Assembly: GCA_963965975.1 (NCBI GenBank)
Contig: OZ014425.1
Location: forward strand, 5,159,501 to 5,223,500
DNA from: Xestospongia bergquistia
Lineage: Eukaryota; Porifera; Demospongiae; Haplosclerida; Petrosiidae
Direction: 5' to 3'
DNA: 64,000 bases
Positions 38,322 to 51,511 of this stretch are shown here, in pieces (positions within the stretch are counted from its first letter, which is position 1; each line of letters opens with the position of its first letter). The notes beneath the pieces were generated by a model that was not told where the DNA came from, searched no databases, and worked only from the letters and a program-made list of their open reading frames with translations. The translations under genes were made by a program, and so were the position numbers.

Positions 38322-38786
38322 TCAGTATTTGGTGTAATAACATTCAGAGAAAGTTACTTCAGCTTTAGATACTACTACTTTTCCTTCATTTTTTAATACT
38401 AGAGAATATTCAATATTCTCTATATCATTGTTCTTAGTTGTATTATCTGGTATGAATTTAGGATCAGTAGATTTTTCTAAAATATCAGCTGTACTCTCTA
38501 TTAATAAACAATGGATCAATAGTTATATAATGGATATATACCATCAAATGTTCCAAGAGTATATTGTCCATAGATATTACCAGTAGGAACTGATCTTACA
38601 CCATTTTTACCACTAACCTGTAAATGAGTAAATGTCATAATGTCATTATGACATCATTGTAACTTACTGATGTCAGAGATTTACTGAAAGATAGTTTACT
38701 AAGAAATTGATAATTATTTTGTTGATTGGTCCACCATCTTGAGTAAGCCTCTCTTACCTGTATATATGAATATATATGTGAATGTA

Positions 38787-38842
<56 letters not shown>

Positions 38843-41800
38843 TGTGTGTGTGTGTGTGTGTATATGACATTTATCTACACATTACAAACTGATTAGTTGA
38901 TTTAACAATATATTGTTATATTGTAATATAGATTGTATTATGCAAACTGTTTACAAAATGTTAGAACTAAAAATGATATTTTAAACATAAAAGTAAAACA
39001 ATATCATTTGTTTAACAGTTATATACACAGGAAATAGTAAACCAAGATGTATTTTGTTTACTTTCAGTTTACATCATATTATAAATACTATATCATATAT
39101 ATCATATAACCAATTTAACCAATATAAGGTTATATGATGTAATCATATATTGGTTAAATCAACTATCAGTTTATAGAGTGGTCACTACTAGTAATAAATA
39201 GATACTTACATGTTTAGATAGAGGGACATAAAGTATGAAGATAATAATACCTTGACCAGCAATAAAGACTGTCATTATATATGAAATGAACAGTAATTTA
39301 TCAGTAAAGAAAAGAACATTAGCTAGCCATCCTATACCCATCACTATAGTAAGTGATATAGATGACTTCAACCAATATCTAATAAATAATAATATTAAGT
39401 TATAAATTGTAATATATCTTACTTAATATTATCAACTTTAGTTTTATTCAGTTGTGTTTTTTGATGTCTTCTCATTATAACAATAGACATGATGAAGAAC
39501 CCAATATTGACCTGATAATGGAACATTACATTTGTCTATCCATCCATTAATCCATCCATCCATCCATTTATCCATTAAACTTACTAGTATTATTAAGATA
39601 ACTGGTATAATAAATGACCATATAAATCCACTCTCATAATTTAACCAACATCTATAAAATATTTATTATTATTAAATAATTATATAACTACTATTACTAA
39701 CGCAACCAGTTTGTCATTCTCGTATAACAAGTAATGGCTGTGGTTTACATCAGTACCAACAAGATATCCAATAGGTACTATAATTAACATATATACTCCA
39801 GGAATACCTGAATACAATAATAGTTAGAACTAATAAATTAATTAATATAATTAACATACCATAACTCAATAGTGTAAAACACATTATGTAACGTTTAGGA
39901 TGTTTAATGAAAACCCTAACCAGAGCAACATATAAGACCACACCCTCCATTAACATCCACATAAATGTCACTAGAAACATGTACTGCAGTACTACAGCTA
40001 TTGATGAACACACATACTAAATGACAGGAACAATCACATGACAGTCACATGACTACATACCCAATACTTGGTTTGTTCAATACCCACTACAAATAGAAGT
40101 TGTCCTATCAATAAATTACTACATAACATAACATGAATATAGTTCCTCATACTCCACAGTGATCTATGGACATATATACTATCACTGATATATATGTGTG
40201 TGTATCTTACCTCATACAAAGATAGGTCAATATTGTCAGTAACATACATATCATAGAGATAGGTAATAACACAACTCCTATAGTTTGAAGGATCTTACGA
40301 TCTTTATCACTAACCTATAAAATGGACAGTTATATATACAGACATACTCACAGACATACTGGTACTCCTGGACTAAGTAGAATAGCAAAGTGTGTTAGAT
40401 GATCACATTGACATCTTACTGTTGAACCCTCTTGACTAATAAGACCACACCCATTAGTGCTCCACTCACCACTTGGTAATCTTATATTAGATCTAATAGG
40501 AGATATAATACACTCAATATATTATTGATAGAATTATATACAATTTAAACTGCCAATATACACAAGATATATTATCACTACTTGATATCTGTGGAAAGGA
40601 AGAAGAGATATGGTTGCTATGACAACTGAGTATGTCTTGTTATACCTGTTGACTAGACAAGTTAAACAAGATGTTAACTGGTGTAGTCAGATCTGTTATA
40701 GAACAGTCTGTACAATTAGTAGAAGAGAGAATTGGAGATATGATAGATTGGTTAGGATCAGCAGGAGTTAACCATCTTGATAAATTTTGGTAGTAAAATG
40801 AAGCTATTTTAACTGGTAGATTATCAAATATATCAGGAGGTAATGTAATAGAATTATTATTAACAGATATTGCTTGAATTGGACCAGTTAGAGTTGTAAT
40901 CTCTTTAACAGTAAATGCTATATATACAAGAGAGACATAGAGTATACAACTAATATATATATATATACCTACCAACAGTATCTCCTATCATCTGTAGTCC
41001 TGTAGTATTATAGAGATATAGTGCAAATAGATCTAATGTTAGGAGGAGTTGACTACCAATAGATCGCCTCTTATCCTGTAATTAATAATATAAATATTAT
41101 TAATTTATTATAAATTTACCTCATTATTAGGAATGGTCTTGTTTGTCAGTATATTATTAACAACATTATTAAAATACTAAATAAATTGTAATTAATTATA
41201 ACAGGATATTGTACATACCTTAGTGAAATTAATTGAAACAGGTTGTGGTGACTGGTTTAACTGGTTATTAATAATAGTAGACAACAAGAAAATGGTTTGA
41301 TCAACTGTTATATCTTCATTATTTTCACTTAATATTTTCAAAGCTGTTATAGAAGAACTATTGATCTGTTTATGTAATAGAATGAGAGATGATATTACAA
41401 ATTATATTAGTACTATACTTTTGATAATATAGTATTAAATTGTTTACTAGTAAAACAATAAATACTATCATCCCAGTTACCATCTTGTTTACATAGTCTG
41501 GTACCTGTTAGAGAGGATTATAATGTAAGGAGAAGTTATCATTTACCATTAACAGTTCCTTTATAACAGTAAAAACCAGTGACATTATGACCTGGTAGTG
41601 TCTCTGACCATATACCATCAGTAGAACAATTTATGTCACAATGATAGGAGAGAGAAAGATTAGCGCTACGTGGTAATGACCCATTTCCATTATCAAACAT
41701 CAATGTAGTACATAATGATTGGGATATATTCCCATTATAAAGACTCCAAGATCTACAAAGAGATATTATAACATAATATAAAGAGATAGTACTCACTCAT

Positions 41801-43072
41801 TCTTATAACATAACTCATATTGTTCCAATGTTATATTGACTTGACTAAGACTCCAGATATCTTTATTAATGGTATAGTTCTCTTGGATCCAACTCAATGA
41901 GAATTCACTGATATTATTATTAAGACATGTTGTAATTAATGTATTCTGACTACTATTAGGAGAGTAGATTGGAACATTATATAAACTACTACCATTAAAA
42001 TAAGACCAGTATTTGTTACCCACTGGTACAAAATATGCCAAAGGTGATGAGGTATCTTCAGTATGTAGAGAGAGAAGGATAACATTAGGTGATGTATCAG
42101 TACATGGACTAGGTCCAATGAATTCAGTTAATTGAAGTAAGAAACTTATAATTCTGAGAAGAAAGCAATATATTCTATTTATTGATATATAAAGAAATTA
42201 CTTACATTTTATTGTCATTATTATTACAAATATTCTCTTCATAAGTAGTAGGTGAAGATGATAGAGTAACAGGTGTAATAACTTGAAGATCTAACATTGG
42301 GGATGTTGCTTGACGACTTCCTATATGTCTATTCTTTGGAGGACTTGGTATTCCTTCATAATCAGGATCACTAGTAAAATAAAGACATCCATTTGAACTA
42401 TCACATTCATCAGAGTTAAATGAAATATTTGAGTTAACAAGATCCCAACCAGGGATTTCTCCGTTACTAAAGTCTTGTTGATATATTTGTCGATAACATC
42501 CATTATGTTGTAGAGATATACTGATGTCGTCTAATGCCCACACATCACAATTAGTACGAGGTGCTCTGTATGTCTGATTCCATGCAAAACGTACTGTTTG
42601 ATTTAACAGTAGATCATTGTTAATGGTAATGTTATAAAGATATGGTCCAACAGCTGATGAGGCAGTAAATGGGACAATATATGTAGTAGTATCATTATAT
42701 GTTAAATTAATGAATGATGAGTTAATAAAGGTCACATCGAGAATACTTTTATTATTATTAGCAGATTTATCTTCTGTTCCATTTACATAATAGAAATGAA
42801 GTGGAACAACTGTAGTATTGTCTATTAATGCTTTAATGAGAACACCTTCATTTGGTGCATTCAATGCATAACACGACGACTGATTATGAGGTGGGTCTGT
42901 ATAGTCAAGAACTAGTGAGAATTCTAAGTTACTAGAGAGAGAGAGGGAGAGAGAGAGAGAAAGAGTTATCAGTATTATATCAGTATTAGTATTTGACTTA
43001 CATTTCAATATCTTCAGCATCAGTTGGCAAATAAAGAAGAGACAAGATACAGAGACACACAGCAGTAAACAT
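38322..43072 (-). CDS. Adhesion GPCR gene 7, no mucin-like stalk
   Basis: ATG at 43072, signal peptide MFTAVCLCILSLLYLPTD. The ectodomain carries the two Reelin-like segments of genes 6-9 (VRFAWNQ, VWALDDISI; DFSNGEIPGWDLVNSN; SLSWIQENY). The stalk is missing: LSLSYHCDIN runs straight into CSTDGIWSETLPG of HRM, in frame, where gene 6 has over 400 extra residues. GAIN (ILTNKTIPNNE exon type), GPS (about 40360-40490) and 7TM (about 39208-40330) are complete. The tail (LEKSTDPKFIPDNTTKNNDI to SECYYTKY) is of the gene 1 type and longer than in gene 1. The intron after TM7 holds a (TG)n run and a MITE. Confidence 0.87.
38786..38863. repeat. (TG)n microsatellite
   Basis: Nearly pure TG run of about 35 units in the post-TM7 intron of gene 7. 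The same site holds a short TG run (about 5-8 units) in the other genes, so it is an expansion of a shared seed. Confidence 0.95.
38884..39180. mobile_element. MITE in the post-TM7 intron of gene 7
   Basis: About 295 bp absent from genes 1-6 at this intron site. The ends are inverted: ctgattagttgatttaacaa at the left and ttggttaaatcaactatcag at the right. The interior is AT-rich with further self-complementary parts and no open frame. The same element in the same site is found in gene 8 and, shortened, in gene 9. Confidence 0.85.
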
Positions 43073-45492
43073 GACTAACTTCCTAACTGAAAGAATGTAT
43101 ACTATCGTCAACAGATTATATCTACTATTGGCACTCAATAACTTTAGAATGAAGAGATCATGTCAATATATAGTAAACCACAAATGATAAATATTCATAA
43201 CTTCCTACTAGTTACAACATTATTATAATACATTTCCTTATAAGGACAGTATAAATATCAAACGATAAGACATCACACATGAAAAATGTTTAGTTATATT
43301 GTGTATCTCTCGGGAGGTCTTGAAATTAGGCCACCCCTTGTAATTAGAAGGTATTGACATTGTCCTCATTGCTTTTAGAATCTTCAAGAAACTCTTTAGC
43401 TGTTTGATTACAAACGGAATCTTTAGGTTGGAGGCTTTGCCAATTCTTTAAATTGAGAAGAGAAATATTGTGTTTATTATTTTGAGATAATTGTCAGTAG
43501 AAAATTATGTCTTGTAAAGATTCCCTATAACTGTTCAATTACTGTTACTGTGGTCAATGACAACAGATTTGCTACTTCACAATAATAGTAAATAATGACT
43601 AATAGAGAGTAATTTTGTTTACATATAAGAGATCTGTAGTTACTATTTCCCAGGGTATGTTTGGTAGTAGCGAAGGTTATAGGAGTTCAACATGTGGTCA
43701 TATGTGTTTGAAACATATTCAACAGCTCTTGAACTCTTCAACTTGAGCTTGTTATTCCAGGCTACCAGAGTGATCTTCTAGTATGCTCTTTACACTTTTA
43801 TAGATAGATAGACCTTGATGTCCAGAGTGAATGTGTTCTAGTATATTTGGCTTAGTCTTGGGGATAATTAGATGGCTTCCTTTCAACAAGAAACTGTCCT
43901 TAGCGAAGATCTCAGTTAATATATATGTTAAGCCTGGGGTAAGTCTCTTTTGCTAGAAGTTCATTTCAAACAGTATTGTTTCAACCTCTGTAGAAAAGGA
44001 ACACTTCTTGCTGCTGGGTCTCTCTGAGGCATTTGTCAGGTGAAGGTAATTAAGTTCACAAAAGCTTCTACTTTACTTTGAAATTCTTTAATCTCTTAGC
44101 ATTTAAAGGGATTGGTAATCTAAAAAGGTGGTCTACTGTGTTTAGTTCTTTGACTGATACATGTCTAATTAAGAAATAATACTTTATAACCTAAATTGTT
44201 GTATTCACAAGGTAACTCTTCCAGATTCTTTGAGGACAGGAGAGAAACTAGAGTCTTATGGTCTGTCTCTACTACAAACTCAGGCTCAATTAACAATTTC
44301 TCAGCTGCCATATCATTATCAATCCTTCCTTTTTTCACTGTTCTGTGGACATCAAGGACCTGGATATAGCCACTACACTACTTGATTGATTTTCCATCAT
44401 TCTTATGATCTATGATACTCTCTGAAACAACTCTGTCAATCTTAAAGGTCAGTGGATGCCCATTCAGGTATAGATGTGTTGTCCATTGCTGTGTCTCTCC
44501 AATGCTTCTAAAAAATGCATCATCTTTTGAAGTTCCATTAGCATTGTAATTCCACACTTGTAGTGTCTGGCTTCAGAGGCAGGATAATAGAAATCTCCAC
44601 AAGGAGGAACCTTCCCACATCTTGTACAAACAGTTTCTTTAGATCTTTGATATTGGGTTGTCTTTGGGACTAAGTCAAGTCTGTTATCTTTAAATGGCTT
44701 CTATGTGCCTGTTTGTGATTTATTAACCCCTTCTGCAGTTTTTTACTTGTTCAGTTTTCTATTGTAATATTATAAACTATTTTATCAAGAATAAGACTTT
44801 TCTGCTGTTGAATTTCACTTGTTAGTAAATGGCATTCTGTCCCTGCAGAAAACATTTTTCGATTTTTGTTTCACTATGTCATACTTTTTGATCCTATTCC
44901 AAATTCTTGAAAACATTGAGGACATTGTCTCCTTGAGCTCACATCAATGTGTTAACTTGAGTTTATTCTCTCTTTCTTTGTGAGATCTAGACGGACTAAA
45001 CTCAAACAATTCTGAAGGAGTAAACTGGTATGAGGCTTTGTCTCAGTATTGGTTAAACTCCTGACATCATGTACTGTATGCTATCTACACTCAGTAACTT
45101 TTACAACAAAAAGATTGGACAGAGATTATGTCAATTTATATATAGTCAACCACAAATTTTATAGTAACTATGTATAATGAAAATATTAAATCATCATAAC
45201 AATAGTAATTATTGCTGGTAGCCAAATATGACAAATGTCAGTTTAATAACACAATATGAAAAAATAAAATACAATATTAGTTAGTTATGTGTGTAGTTTA
45301 TTGTATAAAATAATTAACATAATAAAAATAGACTTGCCAACACAAACACATGATAGAATATCAAGAATTTAAGTTATGATCATATTAACGACATATTGTA
45401 AACATTTAATAACACAATGTCTGTTTATAACAAGAAAATATCAATTAATGAAAAAAGACAATAGCACACAATATATTATTTATGTTATAAAT
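43073..45492. other. Spacer between GPCR genes 7 and 8
   Basis: About 2.4 kb: gene 7 upstream region (43073-43300), a decayed retroelement (annotated separately), then 45090-45492 with segments resembling the FBXL13-like gene's downstream flank and, at 45330-45380, a very short remnant of its exon (aacacaaacacatgatagaa). No intact gene. Confidence 0.7.
43310..45090 (-). mobile_element. Ty3/gypsy-like retrotransposon fossil
   Basis: Old, heavily decayed copy in minus orientation. The recognisable part is an RNase H region (VVETDHKTLVSLL near 44230-44280) of the Ty3/gypsy pol type; further pol-like sequence surrounds it. No LTRs were identified. It carries many breaks, and similar shorter remains lie at the same relative position upstream of genes 8 and 9, so the insertion predates the duplication of genes 7-9. 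Confidence 0.65.
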
Positions 45493-48400
45493 TTAATATT
45501 TAATGACTTTTGGAGTGATTGTTGTAAATGAAGATATTATCTCAGCCCCTTCATTAGTGTATGAAAATGAAAGTTCAATTTCTTTTCCTTGATCATCATT
45601 ATTGAATGTAAATTCCTCTAATGAATCTTGATCATCATCATTCAATGTAGATTTCTCTAATGTATCTTGATCATCATCATTCAATGTAGATTTCTCTAAT
45701 GTATCTTGATCATCATCATTCAATGTAGATTTCTCTAATGTATCAACTGTACTCTCTAATAATAAACAATGGATCAATAGTTATATAATGGATATATACC
45801 ATCAAATGTTCCAAGAGTATATTGTCCATAGATATTACCAGTAGGAACTGATCCTATACTATTTTTACCATTAACCTGTAAATGAGTAAATGTCATAATG
45901 TCATTATGACATCATTGTAACTTACTGATGTCTGGATTAAAGTTGATTTGGTCAAAGATAGTTTACTGAGAAATTGATAGTTATTTTGTTTGTTATGCCA
46001 CCATCTTGAGTAAACCTCTCTTACCTGTACATGTGTGTGTGTGTGTGACATTTATCTACACTTTAAAAACTGATTAGTTGATTTAACAATATATTGTTAT
46101 ATAGATTGTATTATGCCAACTGTTTACAAGATGTTAGAACTAAAAATGATATTTTTGAAAATAAAAATATTTGTTTAATAGTTAAATACACAAGAATTAG
46201 TAATCCAAATTGTATTTGGTTTACTTTCAGTTTACATCATATTATCAATATAACTATATATATCATATATATATATATATTATATAACTATATATGATAT
46301 AACAATATATTGGTTAAATCAACTATCAGTTTTTAGAGTGGATCACTATTAATAATAAATAGATACTTACATGTTTAGATAGAGGGACATAAAGTATGAA
46401 GATAATAATACCTTGACCAGCAATAAAGACTGTCATTATATATGAAATGAACAGTAATTTATCAGTAAAGAAAAGAACATTAGCTAGCCATCCTATACCC
46501 ATCACTATAGTAAGTGATATAGATGACTTCAACCAATATCTAACAAATAATAATATTAAGTTATAAATTGTAATATATCTTACTTAATATTATCAACTTT
46601 AGATTTATGTTGTTGTGATTTTTGATGTCTTCTCATTATAACAATAGACATGATGAAGAACCCAATATTGACCTGATAATGGAACATTACATTTGTCTCT
46701 CCATCCATTCATCCATTAAACTTACTAGTAGTATTAAGATAACTGGTATAATAAATGACCATATAAATCTACTCTCATAATTTAACCAACATCTATAAAA
46801 TGTTTATTATTATTAAATAATTATATAACTACTATTACTAACGCAACCAGTTTGTCATTCTCGTATAACAAGTAATGGCTGTGGTTTACATCAGTACCAA
46901 CAAGATATCCAATAGGTACTATAATTAACATATATACTCCAGGAATACCTGAATACAATAATAGTTAGAACTAATAAATTAATTAATATAATTAACATAC
47001 CATAACTCAATAGTGTAAAACACATTATGTAACGTTTAGGATGTTTAATGAAAACCCTAACAAGAGCAACATATAAGACCACACCCTCCATTAACATCCA
47101 CATAAATGTCACTAGAAACATGTACTGCAGTACTATAGCTATTGATGAACACACATGCTAAATGATAGCAACAATCACATGACAGTCACATGACTACATA
47201 CCCAATACTTGGTTTGTTCAATACCCACTACAAATAGAAGTTGTCCTATCAATAAATTACTACATAACATAACATGAATATAGTTCCTCATACTCCACAG
47301 TGATCTATGGACATATATACTATCACTGATATATATGTGTGTGTATCTTACTTCATACAAAGATAGGTCAATATTGTCAGTAACATACATATCATAGAGA
47401 TAGGTAATAACACAACTCCTATAGTTTGAAGGATCTTACGATCTTTATCACTAACCTATAAAATGGACAGTTATATATACAGACATACTCACAGACATAC
47501 TGGTACTCCTGGACTAAGTAGAATAGCAAAGTGTGTTAGATGATCACATTGACATCTTACTGTTGAACCCTCTTGACTAATAAGACTACACCCATTAGTC
47601 TTCCACTCACCACTTGGTAATCTAATATCAGATCTAATAGGAGATATAATACACTCAATATATTATTGATAGAATTATGTACAATTTAAACTGCCAATAT
47701 ACACAAGATATATTATCACTACTTGATATCTGTGTAGAGGAAGAAGAGATAAGGAAAGGTTGCTATGACAACTGAGTATGTCTTGTTATACCTGTTGACT
47801 AGGCAAGTTAAACAAGATGTTAACTGGTATAGTCAGATCTGTTATAGAACAGTCTGTACAATTAGTAGAAGAGAGAACTGGAGATATGATAGATTGGTTA
47901 GGATCTTCAGGAGGTAACCATCTTAATAAATTTTGGTAGTAAAATGAAGCTATTTTAACTGGTAGATTATCAAATATATCAGGAGGTAATGTAATAGAAT
48001 TATTATTAACAGATATTGCTTCAATTGGACCAGTTAGAGTTGTAATCTCTTTAACAGTAAATGCTATATATACAAGAGAGACATAGAGTATACAACTAAT
48101 ATATATATATATATATATACCTACCAATAGTATCTCCTATCATCTGTAGTCCTGTAGTATTATAGAGATATAGTGCAAATAGATCTAATGTTTGGAGGAG
48201 TTGACTACCAATAGATCGCCTCTTATCCTGTAATTAGTAATGTAATTATTATTAATTAATGATATATTTACCTCATTATTAGGAATGGTCTTGTTTGTCA
48301 GTATATTATTAATAACATTATTAAAATTCTATAATAATATAATAAATTGTAATTAATTATAACAGGATATTGTAGATACCTTAGTGAAATTAATTGAAAC

Positions 48401-51365
48401 AAGTTCTGGTGACTGGATTAACTGGTTATTAATAATAGTAGACAATAAGAAAATAGTTTCATCAACTGTTATATCTTCATTATTTTCATTTAATATTTTC
48501 AAAGCCGTTATAGAAGAACTATTGATCTGTGTATGTAATAGAATGAGAGATGATATTACAAATTATATTAGTACTATACTTTTGATAATATAGTATTAAA
48601 TTGTTTACTAGTAAAACAATAAATACTATCATCCCAGTTACCATCTTGTTTACATAGTCTGGTACCTGTTAGAGAGGATTATAATATAAGGAGAAGTTAT
48701 CATTTACCATTAACAGTTCCTTTATAACAGTAAAAACCAGTGACATTATGACCTGGTAGTGTCTCTGGCCATATACCATCAGTAGAACAAGTTATAGGAC
48801 TTGGAGATGGTGCAGATATGATGTTTGTACTCCTCATACTGGTCATACTTGTTTCAGTAATACTGGTCATACTGGATTTGCTTGTTTCAGTGGATGTCAT
48901 GTCTGAACTGGTTAGAATGGTCATACTAGAACTGATTGTTATATCAGAACTGGCTAAACTGGTTTCAGTATGTAAAGTACTGCTTGTACTAGAGTTGATA
49001 GTTTCAGTGGACGTTATATCAACTGTGTTAAGACTGGTCATACTAGAACTGATTGTTATATCAGAACTGGTTAAACTGGTTTCAGTAGGTAAAGTACTGC
49101 TTGTACTAGAGTCGATAGTTTCAGTGGACGTTATATCAACCATGTTAAGACTGGTCATACTAGAACTGATTGTTATATCAGAACTGGTTAAACTGGTTTC
49201 AGTAGGTAAAGTACTGCTTGTACTAGAGTCGATAGTTTCAGTGGACGTTATATCAACTGTGTTAAGACTGGTCATACTAGAACTGATTGTTATATCAGAA
49301 CTGGTTAAACTGGTTTCAGTAGGTAAAGTACTGCTTGTACTAGAGTCGATAGTTTCAGTGAACGTTATATCAACCATGTTAAGACTGGTCATACTAGAAC
49401 TGATTGTTATATCAGAACTGGTTAAACTGGTTTCAGTAGGTAAAGTACTGCTTGTACTAGAGTCGATAGTTTCAGTGAACATTATATCAACCATGTTAAG
49501 ACTGGTCATACTAGAACTGATTGTTATATCAGAACTGGTTAAACTGGTTTCAGTAGGTAAAGTACTGCTTGTACTAGAGTCGATAGTTTCAGTGAACGTT
49601 ATATCAACCATGTTAAGACTGGTCATACTAAAACTGATTGTTATATCAGAACTGGTTAAACTGGTTTCAGTAGGTAAAGTACTGCTTGTACTAGAGTCGA
49701 TAGTTTCAGTGGACGTTATATCAACCATGTTAAGACTGGTCATACTAGAACTGATTGTTATATCAGAACTGGTTAAACTGGTTTCAGTTGGTAAAGTACT
49801 GCTTGTAATAGAGTCGATAGTTTCAGTGGACGTTATATCAACCATGTTAAGACTGGTCATACTAGAACTGATTGTTATATCAGAACTGGTTAAACTGGTT
49901 TCAGTAGGTAAAGTACTGCTTGTACTAGAGTCAATATTTTCGGTGGATGTTATATCAGTTGTGGTCAGATCAGTTATACTTGTTTCACTCATTGTAATAC
50001 TGGTCATACTGGTTATACTTGTTACTGAGGGTTCAATACTAGAGGTTGTTACATTAGTTGATGATATGTCACAATGATAGGAGAGAGAAAGATTAGCACT
50101 ACGTGGTAATGACCCATTTCCATTATCAAATATCAATGTACTCTTATTAGTATATAATGATTGGGATATATTCCCATTATAAAGACTCCAAGATCTACAA
50201 AGAGATATTATAACATAATATAAAGAGATAGTACTCACTCATTCTTATAACATAACTCATATTGTTCCAATGTTATATTGACTTGACTAAGACTCCAGAT
50301 ATCTTTATTAATAGTATAGTTCTCTTGTATCCAACTCAATGAGAATTCACTGATATTATTATTAAGACATGTTGTAATTAATGTATTCTGACTACTACTA
50401 GGAGAGTAGATTGGAACATTATATAAACTACTACCATTAAAATAAGACCAGTATTTGTTACCCACTGGTACAAAATATGCCAAAGGTGATGAGGTATCTT
50501 CAGTATGTAGAGAGAGAAGGATAACATTAGGTGATGTATCAGTACATGGACTAGGTCCAATGAATTGAGTTAATTGAAGTAAGAAACTTATAATTCTGAG
50601 AAGAAAGCAATATATTCTATTTATTGATATATAAAGACATTACTTACATTATATTGTCATTATTATTACAAATATTCTCTTTATAAGTAGTAGGTGAAGA
50701 TGATAGAGTAACAGGTGTAATAACTTGAAGATCTAACATTGGGGATGTTGCTTGACGACTTCCTATATGTTTATTATTGTTACTTGCTACTTCTTTATAG
50801 TCAGGATCACTAGTAAAATAAAGACATCCATTTGAACTATCACATTCACTAGAGTTAAATGAGATAGTTGAATTAACAAGATCCCAACCAGGGAGTTCCT
50901 CATTATTAAAGTCTTGTTGGTATATTTGTCGATAACATCCATTGTGTTGTAGAGATATACTGATGTTGTCTAATGCCCACACATCACAATTAGTACGAGG
51001 TGCTCTGTACGTCTGATTCCATGCAAAACGTACTGTTTGATTTAACAGTAGATCATTGTTAATAGTAATGTTATAAAGATATGGTCCAACAGCTGATGAG
51101 GCAGTAAATGGGACAGTATATGTAGTAGTATCATTATATGTTAAATTAAGGAATGATGAGTTAATGGAGGTCACTGTGGGAATATTTTTCGTATTATAAT
51201 TATCTTCTGTTCCATGTACATAATAGAAATGAAGTGGAACAACTGTAGTATTGTCTATTAATGCTTTAATGAGAACACCTTCATTTGGTACTTTCAATAT
51301 ATAACACAATGACTGATTATGAGGTGGGTCTGTATAGTTAAGAACTAGTGAGAATTTTAAGTCAC

Positions 51366-51406
<41 letters not shown>

Positions 51407-51511
51407 ATCAGTATTTTATCAGTACTAGTATTTGACTTACATTTCAATATCTTCAGCTTCAGTTGGCAAATAAAGAAGAAACAAGATACAGAGACACACA
51501 GCAGTAAACAT
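45493..51511 (-). CDS. Adhesion GPCR gene 8, repetitive stalk and repetitive tail
   Basis: ATG at 51511, signal peptide with the same pattern as gene 7 (MFTAVCLCILFLLYLPTE). Two Reelin-like segments (VRFAWNQ, VWALDNISI; DFNNEELPGWDLVNST). The stalk exon (48700-50238) has nine 39-residue Ser/Thr repeats like those of gene 6 but mostly with ISSSMTSLNMV, so each gene's repeats have homogenised separately. HRM, GAIN (NILTNKTIPNNE type), GPS (WKTNGC) and 7TM (about 46368-47470) are complete. The cytoplasmic tail contains three copies of a 13-residue acidic repeat (DTLEKSTLNDDDQ) and ends TITPKVIKY. Confidence 0.87.
45598..45745 (-). repeat. 39-bp coding repeat in the gene 8 cytoplasmic tail
   Basis: Three nearly perfect units plus one diverged unit encode DTLEKSTLNDDDQ. 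Gene 9 has two units (the second diverged), gene 5 has one extra, and gene 6 one. Each repeat has a Thr/Ser and four or five acidic residues. Confidence 0.92.
46066..46335. mobile_element. MITE in the post-TM7 intron of gene 8
   Basis: Same element and same insertion site as in gene 7 (left end ctgattagttgatttaacaa, right end ttggttaaatcaactatcag), about 270 bp, with an internal (TA)n run. Shared position shows inheritance by gene duplication. Confidence 0.85.
48940..49945 (-). repeat. 117-bp coding repeats of the gene 8 stalk
   Basis: Nine units of 117 bp (39 residues), homologous to those of gene 6. Diagnostic differences (ISSS for ISFS, SLNMV for SLNTV, DITF variants) are shared among units of this gene. 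Confidence 0.92.
51365..51404. repeat. (AG)n microsatellite forming a splice-site polypyrimidine tract
   Basis: On the coding strand this is a (CT)n run that ends at the acceptor of the first ectodomain exon of gene 8. The same site is (CT)n of different length in genes 6, 7 and 9. Confidence 0.9.

Noticed and set aside
43310-45090. Considered as an exon cluster of a host gene
   Set aside because: The only recognisable motif is a retroelement RNase H, and the sequence is decayed and present in shortened form at two more sites.
45493-45790. Tail peptide starting IHCLLLES upstream of ESTVDTLEKS
   Set aside because: That start is intronic. A GT-AG intron (donor after TFD, acceptor ttattattag) joins GTFD to ESTVD in phase, as in all copies.
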